NCBI GenBank assembly: GCA_002372505.1
Contig: DFGY01000080.1
Coordinates: forward strand, 572-15,208
Length of the DNA stretch: 14,637 bases
Direction of reading: 5' to 3'
Origin: Firmicutes bacterium UBA3738
Lineage (GTDB): Bacteria > Bacillota > Clostridia > Peptostreptococcales > Anaerovoracaceae
Each line of letters opens with the position of its first letter. Position 1 is the stretch's first letter. Both the position numbers and the translations under genes were made by a program. The notes beneath the pieces were generated by a model, which was not told where the DNA came from, searched no databases, and saw nothing but the letters and a program-made list of their open reading frames with translations. This document shows, in pieces, positions 1 to 6,010 of the stretch.

Positions 1-265
1 TTGATATTTCCTCCCCGCCGTTATTCAGAAGGTAGTACTTCTTATCATCAATGGCGAAAAGGTACTGCAGCTCATCATCGGAGATTTGGTTGCTTCCTTT
101 TATATCGGATAATGTGGGAACCGTTACTTTATCTCCGTCAATCTTTAGAGGGGCCTTGTCCTCCCGTTTGTTCTTCCCACAGAAGACGAACACAGTATCA
201 TCGTCATTGGGCAGAGACTGCTCATAGGGCAGCAGAAATTCTTTCTTTCCTATTTCGTGTAACAT
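1..265 (-). CDS. nudC: NAD(+)/NADH pyrophosphatase (NudC-like), N-terminal part, cut by window edge
   Basis: This partial minus-strand reading frame starts at an ATG (263-265) preceded by AAAGGGAAAATC, a moderate ribosome binding site. The 88 visible residues begin MLHEIGKKEFLLPYEQ and contain a run ELQYLFAIDDKKYYLL. That pattern (hydrophobic strand, then F-x-I-D-x-x-x-Y-x-L) is how the N-terminal NUDIX-like domain of clostridial NAD diphosphatases usually looks. The family hydrolyses NAD(H) to NMN(H) plus AMP and also decaps NAD-RNA in some bacteria. The zinc ribbon and the Nudix box (GX5EX7REUXEEXGU), which would settle the assignment, lie outside the window. It follows the AlbA_2/ATPase gene with a 90-nt gap, and I see no clear promoter in that gap. 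The family call is by sequence feel only. Confidence 0.6.
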   Translation of the reverse strand, partial: MLHEIGKKEFLLPYEQSLPNDDDTVFVFCGKNKREDKAPLKIDGDKVTVPTLSDIKGSNQISDDELQYLFAIDDKKYYLLNNGGEEIS

Positions 266-355
266 GATTTTCCCTTTCGTCCTCTGCTATCTGTTTCCTA
301 GTTTTCTTTGTAGTACTCATGTTGATCTTAACTTTCCTGACACTATCCTTCATAT

Positions 356-1699
356 CTATTGAACGACTTTCCAATAGCCCGTTTTATTTGAGCCTATACG
401 CTTTATCAAAGCCTTACCTTTTAACAAAGAAAGCAGTCTTGAAACAGTTCGCTCTGATTTTCCAGACGCTTTCGCTAATTCTTTGTTTGTCATGGAGGGA
501 TGCTCACTCAATAGTGACAGTATTTTAAGCTCTCCTTCTGTTATTCTATCTTTTATCCCGCCATTTATTCTGCCATCCAGTTGCTCGTTATTTCTGTCAA
601 CTCTTGAGAATTCTATCGTGAAAGATGTTTCTTCGTTCAAATATGACACAGTGATACCATTATCTTCACAAAGTGTATATATCTTCTTTATACCTGACCC
701 AAATGCTTCAACATCTTTGCAAAGATATAGAGTCTTTGCAATAACTTCATTGCGTAGGTAGGATCGTATGTCTCTATGATAGAAATCAATAGGTTCAAAT
801 TCGTTGGCAAAAGATCCAGGATTACAGATTGAAATTCGATTCGAGAAAATGTCTATCTCATGTTCAACTGGCAGGTCATATCGTGCATGAGCAAAACTAT
901 TAATAATTGACTCGCGAATTGCATCTAACGGAACCTCTGGGATTTCCTTTCGTTGAACACTTTCATCACTCATTTCAACGCGCCATCTAATGTTCTTAAC
1001 AATATATGAAAACGCCTCATCAATCATTTCAAAAATATTACCTTCAACCCTATTTATATCCAAAAAGGTATCTTTATGTTCCGTTGCAAAAACTGCCATT
1101 TTCAAGGAAATCGGTTTGTGCTTAGAAAAAAGATATACTCCTGCATTGGTAAGGTGATTGCCATTTAATACCCCTATTTGACTAAGAACCTTATTCTTGT
1201 CATATTCTGTTTTCGGCATTCTTCCACATGAAACTGCAGAGTCGAAAAAAGATTTTACTGTACTATCATTGGCATCTTCTATCAGTTGATTTGAAGTTCG
1301 ATTCCCCCAATTGTCTTCATATTCCTGGTTAATCATTATTCTTCGAAGTTCTGCAGGAGATAATTCTCTGTCCTCATCTGCAATACGAATATAATATCGT
1401 CCAAATGCAGAGTATGGTAAATCATCACCCTCGAAGTCAACAATTATAACTTCAACTTTATCAATATAGTCAGTCCTTATAATTGGTATCAATTGAGGCT
1501 TAATGGATTCATAAATTTTCCTTGATACGTCTCGCAGTGTTGAGTCTGTAATGGTAAACGAATGTGGTGTCCCATCATTTTTCAATCCAAAATAAACTCT
1601 CCCTTTGCGATGTTTATTTAACATTGCAGAAATAGACACCATCGCTTCGTTTAATTCGCCTGTAGTTTTTTTAAACTCGTTGTGCTCATCTTCGCGCAT
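356..1699 (-). CDS. AlbA_2 / GHKL-like ATPase / winged-helix putative transcriptional regulator (COG2865-type)
   Basis: This 447-residue protein has three recognisable parts. Residues about 6-120 look like an AlbA_2 (Schlafen-type) putative nucleic-acid-binding domain, with the typical opening NEFK and the turn VYFGLKNDG. Residues about 255-365 look like the HATPase_c_4 fold: PLDAIRESIINSF carries the N-box-like E263 and N267, NPG is at 293-295, RNEVIAK at 316-322 and FGSGI at 333-337. Residues about 388-447 form a winged helix-turn-helix (TNKELAKASGKSERTVSRLL as recognition region). Proteins of this build are annotated as ATP-binding or predicted transcriptional regulators, and their biochemical role is poorly known. 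The start ATG has a GGAGG site six bases upstream. The gene has its own promoter carrying three direct repeats, which suggests autoregulation. It is visibly more AT-rich than the tsf/rpsB genes beside it and sits between a terminator and nudC, so it may be an acquired cargo gene. No toxin, nuclease or transposase partner is visible. Confidence 0.8.
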   Translation of the reverse strand: MREDEHNEFKKTTGELNEAMVSISAMLNKHRKGRVYFGLKNDGTPHSFTITDSTLRDVSRKIYESIKPQLIPIIRTDYIDKVEVIIVDFEGDDLPYSAFGRYYIRIADEDRELSPAELRRIMINQEYEDNWGNRTSNQLIEDANDSTVKSFFDSAVSCGRMPKTEYDKNKVLSQIGVLNGNHLTNAGVYLFSKHKPISLKMAVFATEHKDTFLDINRVEGNIFEMIDEAFSYIVKNIRWRVEMSDESVQRKEIPEVPLDAIRESIINSFAHARYDLPVEHEIDIFSNRISICNPGSFANEFEPIDFYHRDIRSYLRNEVIAKTLYLCKDVEAFGSGIKKIYTLCEDNGITVSYLNEETSFTIEFSRVDRNNEQLDGRINGGIKDRITEGELKILSLLSEHPSMTNKELAKASGKSERTVSRLLSLLKGKALIKRIGSNKTGYWKVVQ

Positions 1700-1729
1700 A
1701 ATAATCCTCCACTGATAAAGTCCACCATT

Positions 1730-1758
1730 ATTATAACACTAGTGGCGATATAAATCAA
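1730..1758 (-). promoter_or_regulatory. Sigma-A-type promoter of the AlbA_2/ATPase gene
   Basis: Read on the minus strand, the -35 is TTGATT (1753-1758), the spacer is 17 bases and the -10 is a perfect TATAAT (1730-1735). The -10 lies about 30 bases upstream of the start codon, leaving room for a short leader with the GGAGG site. The spacer holds almost a whole copy of the repeat TTATATCGCCA, so a protein bound there would compete with RNA polymerase. Confidence 0.75.
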
Positions 1759-1787
1759 TTGTTTTGGCGATATAAATGGCGATATAA
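1743..1787 (-). repeat. Three direct repeats TTATATCGCCA, candidate operator array
   Basis: Three exact copies of the 11-mer (plus strand TGGCGATATAA) lie at 1743-1753, 1765-1775 and 1777-1787. Two copies extend to 12 bases as TTTATATCGCCA, and the third has C at the first position. Start-to-start distances are 22 and 12 bases, close to two turns and one turn of the helix, so bound proteins would face nearly the same side. The innermost copy occupies the -35/-10 spacer and touches the -35. They are direct repeats, which suits a monomeric winged-helix reader more than a dimer on a palindrome. That the downstream gene product binds them is an inference. Confidence 0.75.
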
Positions 1788-1814
1788 GTTGAGCGTGCGC
1801 CGTGTTCATTTTGC

Positions 1815-1850
1815 AAAAACTCCGGAAAGGTTCAATCCTACCGGAGTTTT
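1815..1850 (-). terminator. Rho-independent terminator after tsf
   Basis: The arms AAAACTCCGG and CCGGAGTTTT (1841-1850 and 1816-1825) form a perfect 10-bp stem around a 15-base loop, which itself can pair AGG with CCT. On the minus strand the stem ends in a run of five T. The plus-strand side also ends in TTTT, so weak bidirectional action is possible. It lies 57 bases after the tsf stop codon and separates rpsB-tsf from the AlbA_2/ATPase promoter. Confidence 0.85.
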
Positions 1851-1906
1851 CAACTTACTGAATCATGTTGAAATCAATTGCATGATTTCAAATTCTATCG
1901 TATCTT

Positions 1907-2830
1907 CTATTTCCCCATCTGTGCTGCTACTTCAGCTGCGAAGTCTTCTTCCTTCTTTTCGATGCCTTCGCCTACTTCATATCTTACGAATGAAGCGATG
2001 GTTACGTCTTTGCCAACCTGGCTGCCGCAGTTGTTTACATACTGCTCAACTGACAGGTCGCCGTCCTTTACGAACTTCTGGTCTGTAAGGCATACTTCCT
2101 TCAGTTCCTTCTTGATACGTCCTTCGACGATCTTGCCAAGGATTTCTTCCGGCTTGTTTGCATTCTTTTCATCGTTCTTAGCTTCGGCGATGAGTACTTC
2201 TCTTTCGTGTGCAAGGTACTCGGGATCAACCTGGCTCTCGTTTAAGAACTTAGGATTCATTGAAGCTACCTGCATAGCTACGTCCTTACCGCAAACTTCT
2301 ACTTCGCTGAGTGCTGCGTCTGTTTTAAGACCAACGATTACGCCGATTGTGCCGCCGCCGTGAATGTATCCAGTGTATACAACGCCGTCTTCTTCGCACT
2401 TTTCGAAACGTCTGATGTTCATGTTCTCACCGATCGTAGCAATCTTGTTTGTGAGAGCTGCTTCAACTGTCTCTCCTTCGAAAGGCAGAGCCATGAAAGC
2501 GTCCATGTCAGCTGCGTCGCTTTCCAGGGCCAGCTGAGCCAGACCTTCAACAAAGCCGATGAACTCGTCGTTCTTGGCAACGAAGTCTGTTTCTGAGTTT
2601 ACTTCTACGATTGCGGCTTTCTTTCCGTCTTCTGAGAATGCGCATCTTACAAGACCCATAGCGGCGATTCTGCCGGCTTTCTTTGCAGCCTTTGAAAGAC
2701 CCTTTTCTCTCAGTACGTCTACTGCCTTTTCTATGTCACCGTCTGTTTCAACCAGTGCCTTTTTGCAATCCATCATGCCTGCGCCTGTCATTTCACGCAG
2801 TTCTTTTACCATTGCTGCTGTTACTGCCAT
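1907..2830 (-). CDS. tsf: Translation elongation factor Ts
   Basis: EF-Ts is the guanine-nucleotide exchange factor that recharges EF-Tu with GTP during elongation in the cytoplasm. The 307-residue product has the expected length. It opens with the UBA-like N-terminal domain bearing the family signature LREMTGAGMMDCKKAL (about residues 10-26), and carries NSETDFVAKND (about residues 78-88), which contains the TDFV loop that contacts EF-Tu. The start ATG is two bases after the rpsB stop codon. Its GAGGAGGAA binding site is made from the last glutamate codons of rpsB, so the two genes should be translationally linked. A terminator follows downstream. Confidence 0.98.
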   Translation of the reverse strand: MAVTAAMVKELREMTGAGMMDCKKALVETDGDIEKAVDVLREKGLSKAAKKAGRIAAMGLVRCAFSEDGKKAAIVEVNSETDFVAKNDEFIGFVEGLAQLALESDAADMDAFMALPFEGETVEAALTNKIATIGENMNIRRFEKCEEDGVVYTGYIHGGGTIGVIVGLKTDAALSEVEVCGKDVAMQVASMNPKFLNESQVDPEYLAHEREVLIAEAKNDEKNANKPEEILGKIVEGRIKKELKEVCLTDQKFVKDGDLSVEQYVNNCGSQVGKDVTIASFVRYEVGEGIEKKEEDFAAEVAAQMGK

Positions 2831-2832
2831 GA

Positions 2833-3609
2833 TTATTCCTCCTCACTTTCTTCTTCGGGAGTTTCCACTTCTTCAACTGCCTCAGCCTCAGCTTCTTCAC
2901 TTTCTTCCGGAGCTTCTGCCATGGACTCGCCCTGGTTAGCTTCGATTACGGCATCAGCCATGCATCCAGCGATGAGTTTTACCGCTCTGATAGCGTCATC
3001 GTTTGCAGGGATTACATAGTCAACATCGTCCGGGTCACAGTTTGTGTCAACGATTCCTACTACAGGAATGTTCAGCTTCTTAGCTTCGTTAACTGCAATC
3101 TTTTCTTTCTTCGGGTCTACTACGAAGAGAGCTCCCGGCATGCCCTTCATGTCCTTGATACCGCCAAGGAATTTTTCCAGCTTGTCGGCTTCGTGATTTA
3201 AGTTCTGAACTTCTTTCTTAGTCATCTTTTCAAAAGTGCCGTCTTCTTCCATCTGTCTGATGTCGGCAAGTCTTTTGATTCTCTTTGAAATTGTCTTGTA
3301 GTTTGTCAGCATTCCGCCCAGCCATCTCTGGTTTACGAAATACTGTCCGCAGCGCTCTGCTTCATCTCTGATTGCAGCCTGAGCCTGCTTCTTTGTGCCT
3401 ACGAAAAGTACCGGCTTGCCTGATTCGGCAATCTTTCTTACGAATTCATAAGCGTCGTCGATTTTTTTAACGGTAGTCTGAAGATCGATAATGTAGATAC
3501 CGTTTCTCTCCGTGAAGATATACGGAGCCATCTTAGGATTCCATCTTCTCGTCTGGTGACCAAAATGAACACCAGCTTCGAGAAGCTGTTTCATTGAAAT
3601 TACAGCCAT
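2833..3609 (-). CDS. rpsB: Small ribosomal subunit protein uS2 (S2)
   Basis: S2 binds late in 30S assembly near S1 and the head of the subunit. The 258-residue protein starts MAVISMKQLLEAGVHFGHQT and contains RRWNPKMAPYIF, WLGGMLTNYKTI and the FVVDPKKEKIAVNEA region, all typical of the family. After about residue 225 the chain becomes an acidic tail of roughly 30 residues rich in Glu, longer than the compact S2 core. The start has AGGAGG seven bases upstream. A strong promoter and a GC-rich leader precede it. It forms an operon with tsf, the usual bacterial arrangement. Confidence 0.98.
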   Translation of the reverse strand: MAVISMKQLLEAGVHFGHQTRRWNPKMAPYIFTERNGIYIIDLQTTVKKIDDAYEFVRKIAESGKPVLFVGTKKQAQAAIRDEAERCGQYFVNQRWLGGMLTNYKTISKRIKRLADIRQMEEDGTFEKMTKKEVQNLNHEADKLEKFLGGIKDMKGMPGALFVVDPKKEKIAVNEAKKLNIPVVGIVDTNCDPDDVDYVIPANDDAIRAVKLIAGCMADAVIEANQGESMAEAPEESEEAEAEAVEEVETPEEESEEE

Positions 3610-3724
3610 ATTAACCTCCTGGTTTTACTCTTCCACTCCGCAGTTTCCTGTGCCTACCCTTTATCGGGCACCGGGCACCAGCCGGCGGGGTGTGCAAATT
3701 TAACTTCCGGCGCCAAAGGCACCG
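3610..3724 (-). promoter_or_regulatory. GC-rich rpsB 5' leader, candidate S2-type autoregulatory leader
   Basis: The predicted transcript begins near 3724 and has an unusually long leader of about 115 bases. It opens with a hairpin in which CGGTGCC pairs with GGCGCCG across a TTT loop (3704-3727 including flanking pairs). It then holds the tandem heptamer GGTGCCC (3673-3679 and 3666-3672), and each copy contains GTGCC, which can pair with GGCAC at 3650-3654. The leader ends in the AGGAGG of rpsB. In Escherichia coli the rpsB leader binds S2 and represses rpsB-tsf. Whether this RNA does the same is an inference from position and pairing potential. Confidence 0.45.
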
Positions 3725-3730
3725 AAGGAA

Positions 3731-3759
3731 ATAATACTACATAAGCATTGCAATTTCAA
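3731..3759 (-). promoter_or_regulatory. Sigma-A-type promoter of rpsB-tsf
   Basis: On the minus strand, TTGAAA (3754-3759) is followed by a 17-base spacer and TATTAT (3731-3736). Both boxes are close to consensus and spacing is ideal. This places the transcript start near 3724 and agrees with rpsB-tsf being a separately transcribed ribosomal operon. Confidence 0.8.
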
Positions 3760-3784
3760 GGACTTTTTTCGTTTTTTCCATATT

Positions 3785-4114
3785 TTAAGCTATGTAATCC
3801 GCATATGCGGCTTTCGCCTTGAAAAAATACTTCTTTCCCAGATGCCTTTGCTCACCGTTTCTGAAATAGACCCATCCGTTTTCTATGCTGCTTACCATTC
3901 TGAAGTTCACTACAAGGTAGGAGTGACAGGTATAAAAATAGTCTTTACCTTCCACCCACTTTCTCATTTCTTTGGAGGTTCCTCTGAAGCTCACCCTGCC
4001 CTTTGCAGTAATAATGCTAATGTTGTTTGCTTCGGTCTCCATGAGCAGTATGTCATCGAAAAAGATTTTCTTCGATGTGAACTTGTTGTTTACCGGTATG
4101 TATGTTCTCTTCAT
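3785..4114 (-). CDS. Stand-alone LytTR-type DNA-binding protein
   Basis: The 109-residue product is essentially a single LytTR domain without a receiver domain. It shows the early strand FFDDILLMETEANNISI (18-34), the central HSYLVVNFRMVSSI (64-77) that matches the conserved H-x-S-Y-x-V-N segment, and the C-terminal NGEQRHLGKKYFFKAKAAY (86-104). Such single-domain LytTR proteins bind direct repeats and act as regulators, some with a membrane partner. No partner gene is adjacent here. I chose the ATG at 4112-4114, which has GGAGGA six bases upstream. The longer frame would need a TTG start nine codons earlier. No good promoter lies between it and the rpoZ terminator, so it may depend on readthrough or on a weak promoter (TTTACA, 22-base spacer, TATACT). 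Confidence 0.75.
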   Translation of the reverse strand: MKRTYIPVNNKFTSKKIFFDDILLMETEANNISIITAKGRVSFRGTSKEMRKWVEGKDYFYTCHSYLVVNFRMVSSIENGWVYFRNGEQRHLGKKYFFKAKAAYADYIA

Positions 4115-4146
4115 AAGCTTTCCTCCCGGGCTCCTCTTCAAAGTAT

Positions 4147-4172
4147 AAAAACAGCAGCCTCATGGCTGCTGT
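4147..4172 (-). terminator. Rho-independent terminator after rpoZ
   Basis: On the minus strand ACAGCAGCC (4164-4172) pairs perfectly with GGCTGCTGT (4151-4159) across a four-base loop and runs into TTTTTAT. It lies ten bases after the rpoZ stop codon, closing the gmk-rpoZ unit ahead of the LytTR gene. Confidence 0.85.
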
Positions 4173-4183
4173 AAACGTTTACT
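4170..4183. promoter_or_regulatory. cre-like site (CcpA consensus match)
   Basis: The plus-strand sequence TGTAAACGTTTACT fits every position of the published Bacillus subtilis cre consensus TGWAARCGYTWNCW. Its core GTAAACGTTTAC (4171-4182) is a perfect 12-bp palindrome. It starts in the rpoZ stop codon, touches the base of the terminator hairpin, and lies 56 bases upstream of the LytTR start codon. Binding by CcpA is inferred only from the match. Confidence 0.45.
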
Positions 4184-4386
4184 TATTCTTCTTCGCGAGA
4201 GTATGTGATCAGGTCTTCGGCTATTTCGTTTGCCGCCTCTGATACGGGGTTTTCCGTATCGGCACCGTCTATGAGCACCGGTTTGCCGTCAATTATGTCT
4301 CTCGCCCTCTTTGCTGTAAGTATGGCCAGCGTATATTTGCTGTCCGCCTTTTTCTTTATTTCGTCAATTGCCGGATATAGCATCAT
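4183..4386 (-). CDS. rpoZ: DNA-directed RNA polymerase omega subunit
   Basis: Omega helps fold and assemble the beta' subunit of RNA polymerase. The 67-residue chain begins MMLYPAIDEI and has the family segment SKYTLAILTAKRARDI (about 16-31), followed by a run ending NPVSEAANEIAEDLI typical of small Firmicute omegas. Two ATGs lie in tandem. The first (4384-4386) sits nine bases from AGGAGG and is preferred. The start lies 23 bases inside the end of gmk in another frame, so the genes are probably translationally coupled. The gmk-rpoZ order is the same as in Bacillus. Confidence 0.93.
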   Translation of the reverse strand: MMLYPAIDEIKKKADSKYTLAILTAKRARDIIDGKPVLIDGADTENPVSEAANEIAEDLITYSREEE

Positions 4387-4960
4387 GGCTGCTTCCCTCC
4401 TTTATTTCTTCTTTTATTATTATTTCCTTCACTTTTTTTACCGCTGTATCAAGGTCGTCATTTACGACGTGATAATCGTATTCATCTATGAGCTTCATTT
4501 CGCCTTCAGCATTCTTAAGGCGCCTTTCGATGTCCTCGGTGCTGTCCTTGCCTCTGCCTTCCAGTCTGGCTCTCAGCTCCTCCATGGATGGGGGACTGAT
4601 GAAAATGAATACCCCCTCCGGCATTTGCTTCTTAACATTCATTGCACCCTGCACATCTATATCCAGCAGGACGTTCATGCCGCGTCCCAGTCTGGATGCC
4701 ACCTCGCTCTTTGGCGTACCGTAGTAATTGCCGTGAACGTTTGCGTATTCCACAAAGGCATCTTCTTCAATTGCCTTCTTAAACTCTTCCTCAGTTACAA
4801 AGAAGTAATCTTGTCCATCCACCTCGCCTTCCCTTGGGTTGCGCGTGGTCATGGATGTGGAAAATCCGATGTTATCAAGCTCTTTTAATATTCGTCCTAC
4901 TATGGTCCCTTTTCCGGCTCCCGAGGGTCCGGAAATAACCACAAGGATGCCATTTTTCAT
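4364..4960 (-). CDS. gmk: Guanylate kinase
   Basis: Guanylate kinase transfers phosphate from ATP to GMP, giving GDP in the cytoplasm, and is needed for GTP and dGTP supply. The 198-residue protein carries the P-loop GPSGAGKGT at about residues 11-19, the GMP-binding segment TRNPREGEVDGQDYFFV at about 39-55, and the family segment NVHGNYYGT at about 74-82. Length is normal. The ATG is preceded by AAGGAGAGCAT. A near-consensus promoter lies in the 60-base gap after yicC, so gmk-rpoZ can be expressed without yicC. Confidence 0.97.
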   Translation of the reverse strand: MKNGILVVISGPSGAGKGTIVGRILKELDNIGFSTSMTTRNPREGEVDGQDYFFVTEEEFKKAIEEDAFVEYANVHGNYYGTPKSEVASRLGRGMNVLLDIDVQGAMNVKKQMPEGVFIFISPPSMEELRARLEGRGKDSTEDIERRLKNAEGEMKLIDEYDYHVVNDDLDTAVKKVKEIIIKEEIKEGSSHDAISGN

Positions 4961-4988
4961 ATGCTCTCCTTTTTACTTCCGAGCAAAT

Positions 4989-5017
4989 ATTATAGCATTA
5001 CAAACTGCAATTATCAA
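4989..5017 (-). promoter_or_regulatory. Promoter of gmk-rpoZ
   Basis: On the minus strand TTGATA (5012-5017), a 17-base spacer and a perfect TATAAT (4989-4994) preceded by TGC (extended -10) lie in the short gap between yicC and gmk. It begins only three bases after the yicC stop codon. No terminator lies between yicC and gmk, so readthrough from yicC is also expected. Confidence 0.8.
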
Positions 5018-5020
5018 GTA

Positions 5021-5902
5021 TTATTCTATATTCTGCACCTGTTCACGGATTTTTTCCACTTCGCTTTTTATCTCCAGAACTGTGGAGGTTATATCATTGT
5101 CGTTTGACTTTGACCCTATGGTGTTGGCTTCCCTGTTCATTTCCTGCACCAGGAAGTCCAGCTTCTTACCTACTGCCTGGCCGCTGCCCAGCATCTGATG
5201 GAGCTGGGAAATGTGGCTGTCCAGTCTTACCAGTTCTTCCGTAATGCTGGTTTTGTCAGCGAATATGGCTGCTTCCATAAGGATTCTGTCCTCGGGAACC
5301 TCTATCATGTTGTCAACCAGCTCTGCAATCCTATCGTTCAGCTTCTGGGTGTATTCCTTTACAACCTGAGGTGACCTCTCCGTAATTGCGGAAACGTATT
5401 TACGAATCATCTCGCCGCGCATGGTAATGTCTTCTGCAAGTTTTTGTCCCTCTGTAATCCTCATCTGGTCGAAGCTGTGGAGGGCGTCTCTAAGTGCCTC
5501 TTCAATAGCCGATATTACTTCCTCCTCATCCTCCACATCGGGAACATTCTTCATTACGTCCGGAAGTGAAGCTATCATGTCTAAAGTCACTTCCCCTGCC
5601 AGACCGAACTTGTCCTTAAGGTGATAAAGATTGTCAATGTACTGCTGGGCCACTATGTCATTAAGCTTTATGGTAATGTCTTCTTCCGTAATGCTTTCGA
5701 TTATAACGGACACTTCCAGCTTGCCTCTGCTGACGGTTTCCTTGATGATGCCCTTTATGGTCTCCTCCGCAAAGTTATATCTGCGGGGCATCTTAACCGA
5801 AATGTCGCAGTACCTGTGATTCACGCATCTGATTTCGCATGTAACGTTTCTCTTGCCGTCGGTGAATTCACCTTTTCCGAATCCTGTCATACTTTTTATC
5901 AT
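5021..5902 (-). CDS. yicC: YicC family protein (endoribonuclease family)
   Basis: The 293-residue product starts MIKSMTGFGKGEF, the hallmark N-terminus of the YicC family, and ends with the conserved C-terminal region containing DKTSITEELVRLDSHISQ and GKKLDFLVQEMNREANTIGSK. The Escherichia coli member has been described as an endoribonuclease linked to small-RNA turnover. Function in Clostridia is less clear. The frame is open for 35 codons upstream, but the ATG at 5900-5902 is chosen because it starts the conserved motif and has AAGGAG upstream. yicC-gmk-rpoZ resembles the Bacillus order, except that no remA-like gene sits between yicC and gmk. Confidence 0.95.
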   Translation of the reverse strand: MIKSMTGFGKGEFTDGKRNVTCEIRCVNHRYCDISVKMPRRYNFAEETIKGIIKETVSRGKLEVSVIIESITEEDITIKLNDIVAQQYIDNLYHLKDKFGLAGEVTLDMIASLPDVMKNVPDVEDEEEVISAIEEALRDALHSFDQMRITEGQKLAEDITMRGEMIRKYVSAITERSPQVVKEYTQKLNDRIAELVDNMIEVPEDRILMEAAIFADKTSITEELVRLDSHISQLHQMLGSGQAVGKKLDFLVQEMNREANTIGSKSNDNDITSTVLEIKSEVEKIREQVQNIE

Positions 5903-5947
5903 CAAATCTTCTCCTTTTCTTTTCACTGATTTATGATAACTGTTGGT

Positions 5948-5976
5948 ATTATACATAAAAAAAAGCTCATCGGCAA
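5948..5976 (-). promoter_or_regulatory. Promoter of yicC, overlapping the upstream terminator
   Basis: On the minus strand a perfect TATAAT (5948-5953) lies 17 bases from TTGCCG (5971-5976). The -35 falls in the loop and inner stem of the hairpin at 5965-5986, and the spacer includes the U-tract. The arrangement packs the end of one unit onto the start of the next. Confidence 0.6.
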
Positions 5977-5986
5977 ACCGATGAGC
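5957..5986 (-). terminator. Rho-independent terminator of the 37-residue protein gene
   Basis: On the minus strand GCTCATCGG (5978-5986) pairs perfectly with CCGATGAGC (5965-5973) across a TTTG loop and is followed by eight T (5957-5964). It lies 25 bases after the small gene's stop codon, which suggests a transcript of roughly 210 bases from the promoter at 6172-6200. Confidence 0.9.
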
Positions 5987-6010
5987 CCGGAAATCATGTA
6001 CGGACAATTC

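Noticed and set aside
1..267. Plus-strand open frames here and across the window, many of 60-230 codons
   Set aside because: They lie opposite confident minus-strand genes, show low-complexity Ser/Leu/Phe-rich translations and lack family motifs or suitable ribosome binding sites.
222..320. Minus-strand 32-codon frame (starts MSTTKKTRKQ) overlapping the nudC start
   Set aside because: No well-placed ribosome binding site, it overlaps the better-supported nudC start in another frame, and it has no recognisable features.
4142..4180. Promoter for the LytTR gene (TTTACA and TATACT) across the rpoZ terminator
   Set aside because: The spacer is 22 bases and the elements lie in the hairpin and U-tract, so it is mentioned only as a weak possibility.
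5903..6007. N-terminal extension of yicC by 35 codons
   Set aside because: The conserved MIKSMTGFGKGEF start has its own AAGGAG site, and the extension would run through the promoter and terminator hairpin.
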